This document shows, piece by piece, positions 32,768 to 39,336 of a DNA stretch of 39,336 nt. A program made the position numbers and the translations under genes. Origin of the DNA: Desulfobacterales bacterium CG2_30_60_27. Its GTDB lineage: Bacteria; Desulfobacterota; Desulfobulbia; Desulfobulbales; CG2-30-60-27. The notes under the pieces are model-generated. The model was not told the origin of the DNA. It saw only the letters and a program-made list of their open reading frames with translations, and searched no databases. Each line of letters begins with the position of its first letter. The stretch's first letter is position 1. Where the stretch lies: positions 1 through 39,336 of the forward strand of contig MNYK01000155.1 in assembly GCA_001873115.1 (NCBI GenBank). Direction: 5' to 3'.

Positions 32768-34297
32768 TTACAGGTCAAAACCGCAGTATGACAGGTTAAA
32801 ACTTTTATTGCACAACGGGAAGTCGGAGATCTGCGTGTTGCGCAGGGCCATGGCCAGACCGCTCCAGTTGTGGAACGAGGGATCGACAATCTTGTAGCGC
32901 CGGAAACGGCCGTTCGGGTCGGTGATGGCGGCGTGGACCACCTCGCCGCGCCACCCCTCGACCAGGGAAAGACACAACGCCTCGGGCCGGAGCGGTTGCG
33001 GAGCGTTTCTCACCGGGCCGGCCGGCATGTTATCGAGGATCCGGCTCACCAGCGCCAGGGAGACATCGACCTCGCGCTGCCTGATCCGGGTCCGGGCATA
33101 GACACAGCCATTCTCGTCGATAATCATGTCGTCGAAGATGTCCCGGTAGATGCCGTTGGGGAAGAAAAAACGGCCATCGCGGGCAATGCCGCACGCCCTG
33201 GCCGCGACCCCGACCAGCCCGAGATCCTCGGCGTCGGCGCGGGAAACCTTGCCGGTGCCTTCGAGACGGGCAAGGACCGAGGGGGTATCCAGGAAGAGTT
33301 CGAGGGCGCCGATGGTGTTTTTCCTGGCCCGATCAAGGGCGGCACGGAGGCGATCGGCTCTGGCGGCATCGATATCGAAGTACACTCCCCCGGGACGCAC
33401 CAGGCCCCGCCCAAAACGGCTGCCACAGACCGCCGCGGTCATGTTGAGGTAATCGCCCCGCAGACGGCCGCAGAAGGAGGCGGTGGGCAGAAAACCGATA
33501 TCGCCCGAGATGGCGCCGATATCGCCGACATGGTTGCCCAGCCGTTCCAGTTCCAGGGCCACGGCCCGCACGGCCTGGGCCCGGGGCGGGGCCTCACCGC
33601 CGCCGAGGCCTTCGATCACCTTGCTGTAGGCGGTCATGTGACCAATCGTGGTGTCGCCGGCGATGGTCTCCATCTGCATGACCGTGCCCGGATGCGGCCC
33701 ACCGATAAGGAGATTTTCCAGGCCCCGGTGCTGGTAGCCCAAGGAGATCTCGAGGTGCAGCACCTTTTCCCCGTAACATTGAAAACGAAAATGCCCCGGT
33801 TCGATGATCCCGGCGTGCACCGGCCCCACCGCGACCTCATGGATGCCCTCGCCTTCGACCTGGAAGTACGCCATGTCACCAACGACCGGATGGAGGGCGG
33901 GATCGCGGCCCCATGCGTCGTGGCCGGGACGCAGCGACCTCTGAAAACGGACGGGCTTGAGCCAGGGATGACCGGAGGGAACCACCCCGAATTGCTCGGC
34001 GATCTCCCGTTCAAAGAGGTGCAGTTGGGGGCAGTTGGGGGTCAGCGACTGAAAGGTCTCTCCGACCCGGGTTCGGTAAATCACGAAATTGCCGTGGCGT
34101 TCGCGGGCCATGATCGCGAACAATTCCACCCCCTCCCCGGGCTCTTCGGGCAGAACGCCGAAATAGGCGGCGACCCGGGCCGCGGTGCTGAATTCCCGCA
34201 GCACCCGGTCGGCAAAGAGATCGTAGGGGAGGACCGGCATCGAGTCGAGTGCGGCCACTCCGCCATTGAACAATTTTACGGAATCGCTGGCACTCAT
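32768..34297 (-). CDS. HyfG/NuoCD-like large subunit without NiFe ligands
   Basis: A 509-residue fusion of a NuoC-like part (about 1-120) and a NuoD/hydrogenase-large-subunit part. Conserved segments are VAVGPVHAGIIEPGHFRF, LEISLGYQHRGLENLL and ALELERLGNHVGDI. The N-terminal CxxC of NiFe hydrogenases is replaced by AGDTTIGH (213-220), and the C-terminal DPCxxC by KSFNLSYCGFDL at the very end. The four cysteines needed for the NiFe site are thus absent, as in the energy-converting hydrogenase-related (Ehr) complexes. It is therefore unlikely to make or use hydrogen. ATG at 34297 overlaps the HyfF stop (ATGA), with GAGGTG upstream. No hydrogenase maturation gene is in the window. Confidence 0.9.
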   Translation of the reverse strand: MSASDSVKLFNGGVAALDSMPVLPYDLFADRVLREFSTAARVAAYFGVLPEEPGEGVELFAIMARERHGNFVIYRTRVGETFQSLTPNCPQLHLFEREIAEQFGVVPSGHPWLKPVRFQRSLRPGHDAWGRDPALHPVVGDMAYFQVEGEGIHEVAVGPVHAGIIEPGHFRFQCYGEKVLHLEISLGYQHRGLENLLIGGPHPGTVMQMETIAGDTTIGHMTAYSKVIEGLGGGEAPPRAQAVRAVALELERLGNHVGDIGAISGDIGFLPTASFCGRLRGDYLNMTAAVCGSRFGRGLVRPGGVYFDIDAARADRLRAALDRARKNTIGALELFLDTPSVLARLEGTGKVSRADAEDLGLVGVAARACGIARDGRFFFPNGIYRDIFDDMIIDENGCVYARTRIRQREVDVSLALVSRILDNMPAGPVRNAPQPLRPEALCLSLVEGWRGEVVHAAITDPNGRFRRYKIVDPSFHNWSGLAMALRNTQISDFPLCNKSFNLSYCGFDL

Positions 34298-35724
34298 GGT
34301 TTCACCTCGACGAGGGCGGCGGCATCGGCGAATAATTTCCTGGCCGACTCGGGCAGGTAAAGCCCGAGCATGAGGACCAGCAGCAACATGACCATTGGCG
34401 GCCCCACGGTCAGCAGGGTGTCACGGTAGGATGAGAGCTCCTCTTTCGCCGAGGGCTGGCCCAGGGTTACGGCCAGCACCGTGCTGCCCATGCCGATGAA
34501 GATGATCGCCAGCATCAGGATAAGATAGGCGCCGAGGCCATAATGGCCGCTGTTGAATATCCCTCTGAGAATGGTGAATTCGCTGACGAACGGGCCGAAG
34601 GGCGGTGAGCCGGTGATGGCGAGAAAACCGGCGATGAACAGCGAAGCCGACACTGGCAGCACCGCGATAACGCCGGTTACCTCCTCGCGGCGTTTACTCG
34701 CGAAACGACGATGGATGTTGCCGGCGGCGAGAAAGAGCACCCCCTTGGTCAGGGCGTTGTTCATCATGTGCAGCGCGGCGCCGAAGGCGGCGACCCCGCC
34801 GATGCCAAAACCGATGGCCAGAATACCCATGTGCTCGACGCTGGAATAGGCCAGCAACCGTTTAAAGTCCGGCTGGCGGATGACGAAGACGGCGGCGAAG
34901 AGCAGCGAGACAACCCCCATGATCAGAAAACCCTGATGGGCGATGGCGGCCTGCCCGGCGGCGTTCATGATCTGCATGACCCGCAGGAGAGCAAGGAAGG
35001 CGACGCTGGTCAGCCCGCCGGCAAGCAGCGCCCCGATCATCCCCGGGGCCTCGCCGTAGACGTCCGGTTTCCAGGTGTGCAGGGGGGCAAATCCCACCTT
35101 GGTGCCAAAGCCGACCAGCAGAAAGACGAAACCGGCCCGCAACCAGGGGGTGGAGAGCCCGGGCGCGCGGGCCAGCAGGTCGTCCAACTGCAAGCTGATC
35201 GATGCCGCCGGCAGGGCCGCGTAGGCGACAAAGAGAATCCCCAGCATGGCCAGCGCGATCCCCACGGAGCAGAGGATGAGGTATTTCCAGGTGGCCTCGA
35301 TGGACAGCCGGTTATGGTTGAAATAGATGAGCGGCGCCGAGGCCAGGGTGGTGGCCTCGACCGCGACCCAGAGGATGCCCAGATGTCTGGCCATCGCCGC
35401 CATGCTCATGGCGCCAAGGAAGACCAAGAGACAGGTTACGAAGATCCGGTTGCCCCAGTCGAGCCGCAGACGCAGGTAGCCAAGACCGTAGAGGGAGCAG
35501 AGCCAGAAGAGCAGGCTGACCAGCAGGAGAATCAGGCGGCTGAGCGGATCGATGCCGAACCAGTTACCCAGCGGCGCCGGAGCATGGTTCAGCAGCGCCG
35601 TGATTACCAGCCCAAGCTGGACCGTGCCGCCGATGGGCAAAAGCCATGGCCGCAGGCGGTCGGAGGGCAGGCTTAAGGCAACCAGAGCGAACAGCAGCGG
35701 CACGATGATAAGCGGAGCGATCAT
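34294..35724 (-). CDS. HyfF/NuoN-like antiporter subunit
   Basis: A 476-residue membrane protein of the NuoM/NuoN/HyfF family, third ion-conducting subunit of this complex. It shows WVAVEATTLASAPLIYF (conserved Glu), GFGTKVGFAPLHTWKPDVYGEAP (conserved Lys), QPDFKRLLAYSSVEHMGILA and GSPPFGPFVSEFTIL, all typical of the family. The KPDVYGEAPG loop, in place of LPEAH, marks it as HyfF-like rather than HyfB-like. ATG at 35724 has AAGGGAA upstream and directly follows the HyfE stop; its own stop overlaps the next start. Confidence 0.9.
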   Translation of the reverse strand: MIAPLIIVPLLFALVALSLPSDRLRPWLLPIGGTVQLGLVITALLNHAPAPLGNWFGIDPLSRLILLLVSLLFWLCSLYGLGYLRLRLDWGNRIFVTCLLVFLGAMSMAAMARHLGILWVAVEATTLASAPLIYFNHNRLSIEATWKYLILCSVGIALAMLGILFVAYAALPAASISLQLDDLLARAPGLSTPWLRAGFVFLLVGFGTKVGFAPLHTWKPDVYGEAPGMIGALLAGGLTSVAFLALLRVMQIMNAAGQAAIAHQGFLIMGVVSLLFAAVFVIRQPDFKRLLAYSSVEHMGILAIGFGIGGVAAFGAALHMMNNALTKGVLFLAAGNIHRRFASKRREEVTGVIAVLPVSASLFIAGFLAITGSPPFGPFVSEFTILRGIFNSGHYGLGAYLILMLAIIFIGMGSTVLAVTLGQPSAKEELSSYRDTLLTVGPPMVMLLLVLMLGLYLPESARKLFADAAALVEVKP

Positions 35725-35725
35725 T

Positions 35726-36364
35726 TCATTCCCTTAAGGATGACAGGTTTTGCATGTTGAGTGACGAGAAGGTGCGGCTGATCTGGTTGACCATGATCCC
35801 CATGATGAAGATGGCCACCAGGAGGTCGAGCAGAACCCCGGCTTCGACCATGAAAGGCATGGCCTCGGCCAGCAGAACCCCGAAGACATAGATGCCGTTT
35901 TCGAGGATCAGATAACCAAGGGCCTGGGTCAGGGCCTTGCGGCGGGTGATCAGCATCAGAAAACCGGTGGCCAGGGTGGCCAGGCTGCAGGGGATCGCCA
36001 GCGAACCCTGGTGGATTTCAATCAGGGGCAAGCGATCGCTGAAGATGAAGGCGCTGGCTGTGGCCAGGGTACCGAGGATCAAGGTTGGCACATAGCCGAT
36101 CATCGGCTCGATTTCCCGGCGGATCTTCACCATCCGGATGGCGCGGAACAGCAGCCAGGGCATGAAAAAAACCTTGAGGACCATGGCGGTGCCGGCGAGC
36201 AAGAGCAGGTGGCCGGAGATCGGGTGCAAGAAGATCGGCACCAGGGCCAGCATGCCTCCCTGCAGGGCGACCGTCCTGATGCACGCCCCCAGCCGGTTGC
36301 TGCCGAGGACGAAGAAGTTCAGCAGGATGACCAAGAGTAAAAGGATGTTGGCGACATCTACCAT
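35726..36364 (-). CDS. HyfE-like membrane subunit
   Basis: A 212-residue small membrane protein, comparable in length to HyfE. It begins with VDVANILLLLVILLNFFVLGSNRLG and has about seven hydrophobic segments, including AIRMVKIRREIEPMIGYVPTLILG and KALTQALGYLILENGIYVFGVLLAE, which is close to the NuoK-like part of HyfE. ATG at 36364 follows the HyfC stop by four bases, with GAGGTGA upstream. In this kind of complex it joins the antiporter-like subunits to the membrane arm. Confidence 0.88.
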   Translation of the reverse strand: MVDVANILLLLVILLNFFVLGSNRLGACIRTVALQGGMLALVPIFLHPISGHLLLLAGTAMVLKVFFMPWLLFRAIRMVKIRREIEPMIGYVPTLILGTLATASAFIFSDRLPLIEIHQGSLAIPCSLATLATGFLMLITRRKALTQALGYLILENGIYVFGVLLAEAMPFMVEAGVLLDLLVAIFIMGIMVNQISRTFSSLNMQNLSSLRE

Positions 36365-36368
36365 GCAA

Positions 36369-37280
36369 TCACCTCAGCAGCATAATCAGGGAAAAAAATG
36401 AGAGCAGGATCGTGCCGATCAGAAACTGCGGAATGCGCAGCAGTTGCAGCCGGGCCATGATCGACTCGATCACCCCGATCAGCACCGCCAGGCCGATCAT
36501 CCCAAGGATAAAAACGCCAAGGTCAAGCGCCTGGTTTCCCAGGTTCACGGGAATGGCCACCCGAACGACCACGGCGCCCAAGACCAGCAGTTTCATCGCG
36601 GCCCCGTAAAAAATCAGCGCTAAATCCGGGCCACTGTGATCGAGGACCATGACCTCGTGGATCATGGTCAGTTCGAGGTGGGTGTTGGGGTCGTCAAAGG
36701 GGATGCGACAGTTTTCCACCAGCACGACGACAAATAGACAGACCAGGACCAGGATCAGGGATGCCGCGGCGCCATGCCAGCCGGCCAGCAGTCCGGGGCC
36801 GAGCATCTCGGTAAGCGACAGGGAGCCGGTCAGCCGGGCGATGACAATCAGGGAGAAGAACAGCGCCGGTTCGGCGAGACAGGCGAAGGTCACCTCGCGG
36901 GCGGCGCCCATGCCTTCAAAGGCCGAGCCGGTGTCGAGGGCGGCGGTGGCGGTGCAGAAACGGGACAGGGCGAAGAGATAGATGACAAAGATCATGTCGC
37001 CGTTAAAGCCAAGCGGCGCCGTAAGGGAGCCGAAGGGGACGAACAGGGAGGCGATCACCGGCACCGCCAGGCCGACCACGGGCCCGGTCCTGAAGATCCA
37101 GGTGGTGGTTCGGCTGATGACCAGCCCCTTGCCGAACAGTTTCCACAGATTGAAATAGTGCTGCAGAAAGGGGGCGCCCTTGCGGCCGCCGAACAGGGCC
37201 TTGGTCTTGCCGATAACCCCGGGCAACAGCGGGGCGAGGGCGAAAAGCACCAGCAGATGAAGGAACAGGCGAGTAATCAT
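36369..37280 (-). CDS. HyfC/NuoH-like membrane subunit
   Basis: A 303-residue membrane protein of the NuoH/HyfC family, the anchor linking the peripheral electron-transfer arm to the ion-translocating arm. Landmarks are GRKGAPFLQHYFNLWKLFGKG near the N-terminus, DTGSAFEGMGAAREVTFACLAEPALF, then ENCRIPFDDPNTHLELTMIHEVMVLDHSGPDLA, the signature loop of the family. ATG at 37280 has GAGGG about ten bases upstream. It follows the first HyfB gene by 20 bases. Confidence 0.92.
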   Translation of the reverse strand: MITRLFLHLLVLFALAPLLPGVIGKTKALFGGRKGAPFLQHYFNLWKLFGKGLVISRTTTWIFRTGPVVGLAVPVIASLFVPFGSLTAPLGFNGDMIFVIYLFALSRFCTATAALDTGSAFEGMGAAREVTFACLAEPALFFSLIVIARLTGSLSLTEMLGPGLLAGWHGAAASLILVLVCLFVVVLVENCRIPFDDPNTHLELTMIHEVMVLDHSGPDLALIFYGAAMKLLVLGAVVVRVAIPVNLGNQALDLGVFILGMIGLAVLIGVIESIMARLQLLRIPQFLIGTILLSFFSLIMLLR

Positions 37281-37300
37281 GTTTGTGCCCTCGACCTCGT

Positions 37301-39256
37301 TTAATCAAGCGCCAGCCAGCCCAGAAGCAGGGTCATGGCGCCGAAGATGTAGAACAGATAAATTTGCAGCAGGCCGGACTGCAGCCCCCGCATCCGCGAA
37401 CAGAATCCGCCCGCGGTCCGAAACAGCGGGAGATATACGGCCTGCAGGAAAAAATCGCCGGCGTCATGGGCAAAAACGACGCGGCCGGGCAACAGGGCTA
37501 CGGGCTGCCCGCCGCTCACCCTCGGCCGCAGGCAGTCGCAATAGAAACTGCGGTGAGCCAGCTCGCTGAACCCTTCAGCGCTATAGGACATCCGGGCGGT
37601 GGGGAAGAGGAAGCCGCAGCCCCAGGTCGGGGCGGCGGCCTTCTGCCGCGAGGCCAGGAGTCGCGATCCGACAAAGATAAGCAGGATAAGCAAGACGACC
37701 CCGATCCCCATCCCACCGATCCAGTATGGCAGGCACCCCGAGTTTTGCAGCAGATCGCTGGCGCCGGGGGAGATCGTGCCGGCCACCGCGACCACCGGAT
37801 TGATCAAGAGGGCCGGCATGAGTCCGCCAGCCAGACAGAGCAGGGCGATGACCGCCATGCTGCCGACCATGCGGCCATTTGCTTCATGGGCCGCGGCCGC
37901 GCCTTGATGCCGGGGCTCGCCGGACAGGCCAATGCCGACAATCCGCACCATAACCACCAGCACCATGGCCCCGATCATGGCCATGAGGCCCACGAGAACT
38001 ATGGGCAGCGCCGCCGCGAGCCCCTGAAATTTAATGCCGCCTTCAAGCAGGCCGCGGTAGATGAACCACTCGCCGACCAGGCCGTTGAAGGGCGGCAGGG
38101 CGGTAACCGCCATGGCCCCGGCGATGAGCAGCAGGCCGGTTCGCGGCATCCGTCGCAACAGGCCGCCCATCTCGTTCAGGTCTCTGGTGCCGGCGCCGTG
38201 CAGCAGGGATCCGGCCCCCATGAAGAGCAGGCTCTTGAACAGGCAATGGTTCCAGATATGCAGCAGTGCTCCGGCCAGGGCCAGGGCCGCCGTAAAATAG
38301 TGGTGGGTGGCTTGGGCATACAGCCAGAAACCCAAGGCCATAAAGATCAGGCCGACATTTTCGACGGTTGAATAGGCCAGGCTACGTTTCAGATCTTTCT
38401 GGGTCGCCGCCATGCCAATGCCGAACAGCCCGCCGGCCACGCCCAGCACGAGCATCAGCCCCCCCCACCAGGCCGGGGCCGGCGGCAGGAAGGACAGAAT
38501 TCGGAGCAGGGCGTAGATGGCGGTCTTGACCATCACCGCGCTCATCAGGGCCGAGACGTGGCTCGGAGCGGCGGGATGGGCCTCGGGCAGCCAGACATGA
38601 AAGGGAAAAAGCCCGGCCTTGCTGCCAAAACCGCCAAGCGCGAGCAGGAAGAGAATCCCGGCAAACAGGGGCGGCAGGTCATGCAGACCGTTAAAGGCCG
38701 CAAAATCAAGGCTGCCGGTCTTTGCCCCGGCCAGCAGAAAGAGGGCGAACAGGGCTGCGGCGCCGAGATGGGTGGCCAGGATGTAAGTGAAGCCGGCCCG
38801 GCGCACCGGCGCCTCCTGATGGTCGGAGATAACCAGGAAGAATGAGGTCAGGGACATGCATTCCCAGGCGAAGAGAAAGAGGATGGCATTGGCGGCGCAG
38901 ACCACCAGCGCCATCGACAGCACCAGAAGATTGTAGAAGAAACAGTGCCGGCCCGTTGCCGGGCCATCGGCCTTTGCCAGGTAACCGCTGCCGTATATGG
39001 CGCCGAGCAGACTGATGAGAAAAAGCGGCGCAAGAAAAAAGGCCGCCAGAGGGTCGACCAGGATCGCGAAGGAGGCCCCGGGCAGGGTGAGGGGCAGGGA
39101 GAAGGCGATGGTCTGGCCGGTCAGGAGAACCAGGGCGGCCGCGCAGAGGCCGGCCAGGGAACCGAGCACGGCCAACCCGAAGCCGGCCAGGGCGCTTCTC
39201 CGGGGCCACCGGCCGAGCACCGGGGCGGCGACAGCGCCGATTAACAGGGACAGCAA
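37301..39256 (-). CDS. First HyfB/NuoL-like antiporter subunit
   Basis: A 651-residue membrane protein of the NuoL/HyfB family and first gene of the operon. Motifs are WECMSLTSFFLVISDHQEAPVRRA (conserved Glu), GFGSKAGLFPFHVWLPEAHPAAPSHVSALMS (conserved Lys), TQKDLKRSLAYSTVENVGLI and LPPFNGLVGEWFIYRGLL; the tail has WGCGFLFPTARMSYSAEGFSEL. The start is unsure: TTG at 39256 is the best in-frame start codon, and the frame stays open upstream to a stop at 39313-39315 without any ATG. No good ribosome-binding site or promoter is visible in the last 80 bases. The protein is complete in the window. Confidence 0.88.
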   Translation of the reverse strand: MLSLLIGAVAAPVLGRWPRRSALAGFGLAVLGSLAGLCAAALVLLTGQTIAFSLPLTLPGASFAILVDPLAAFFLAPLFLISLLGAIYGSGYLAKADGPATGRHCFFYNLLVLSMALVVCAANAILFLFAWECMSLTSFFLVISDHQEAPVRRAGFTYILATHLGAAALFALFLLAGAKTGSLDFAAFNGLHDLPPLFAGILFLLALGGFGSKAGLFPFHVWLPEAHPAAPSHVSALMSAVMVKTAIYALLRILSFLPPAPAWWGGLMLVLGVAGGLFGIGMAATQKDLKRSLAYSTVENVGLIFMALGFWLYAQATHHYFTAALALAGALLHIWNHCLFKSLLFMGAGSLLHGAGTRDLNEMGGLLRRMPRTGLLLIAGAMAVTALPPFNGLVGEWFIYRGLLEGGIKFQGLAAALPIVLVGLMAMIGAMVLVVMVRIVGIGLSGEPRHQGAAAAHEANGRMVGSMAVIALLCLAGGLMPALLINPVVAVAGTISPGASDLLQNSGCLPYWIGGMGIGVVLLILLIFVGSRLLASRQKAAAPTWGCGFLFPTARMSYSAEGFSELAHRSFYCDCLRPRVSGGQPVALLPGRVVFAHDAGDFFLQAVYLPLFRTAGGFCSRMRGLQSGLLQIYLFYIFGAMTLLLGWLALD

Positions 39257-39336
39257 GGATAAAATTGGTGCTTCCGGGTTTTCAGTGGGTAACAGGGTAC
39301 AGATCGAGGCCGCCTAGGTGAAAAAGTATCACCGTT

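Noticed and set aside
29993-39256. Energy-conserving NiFe hydrogenase (Hyf/formate hydrogenlyase)
   Set aside because: The large subunit lacks all NiFe-binding cysteine pairs and there are no maturation or formate dehydrogenase genes here.

Overview
Organism. The window looks like the chromosome of a sulfate-reducing or sulfur-cycling Desulfobacterota, most likely a Desulfobulbales/Desulfobulbia relative. The evidence is a complete dsrMKJOP operon led by an RsbRD-domain gene, an EF-G of the spirochaete/delta/mitochondrial EFG1 type, high GC, and dispersed repeats of kinds I associate with deltaproteobacterial genomes. The taxon is inferred; there is no rRNA or species marker here.

Layout. 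(1) 1-13.76 kb is an accessory region ending at a tRNA-Arg(UCU) gene. It holds palindromic repeats, a lone XRE regulator, and a seven-gene minus-strand defence operon. In transcription order the operon encodes a small excisionase-like HTH protein, a DUF499 ATPase, a DUF3780 protein, a DUF1156 DNA methylase, DarT, DarG and a PLD-type SNF2 helicase. An AT-rich tail follows, with a small membrane protein and remnant sequence next to the tRNA. (2) 13.9-16.3 kb is a cysteine synthase fused to a cysteinyl-tRNA-synthetase-like domain whose HIGH and KMSKS motifs are degenerate. (3) 16.4-22.2 kb is the RsbRD-dsrMKJOP operon, encoding the membrane complex that links the quinone pool to cytoplasmic DsrC/sulfite reduction. 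(4) 22.3-26.1 kb holds short housekeeping and regulatory units: a FlaG-like protein, HDOD and MBL-fold proteins, a eukaryotic-type HisA and a small protein. (5) 26.1-29.8 kb holds a SLOG-like protein, EF-G and a P-loop ATPase. (6) 30.0-39.3 kb is a seven-gene operon for a Hyf/Ehr-type complex: HyfB, HyfC, HyfE, HyfF, HyfG, ferredoxin-HyfI and a second HyfB. Its large subunit lacks the NiFe-ligating cysteines.

How the genes work together. The defence operon is tightly coupled by ATGA/GTGA stop-start overlaps and short gaps. A methylase, an ATPase and a helicase are therefore expressed with a DNA-ADP-ribosylating toxin (DarT) and its reversing antitoxin (DarG), which lie between methylase and helicase. 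This is the most unusual system in the window. DsrMKJOP and the Ehr-like complex are both membrane redox machines, as expected for an anaerobic respirer. The Ehr-like complex has three antiporter-like subunits and an N2-type iron-sulfur subunit but no evident hydrogen-activating site, so its electron donor and acceptor are unknown.

Limits. All family calls come from motif recognition by eye; no database search was run.
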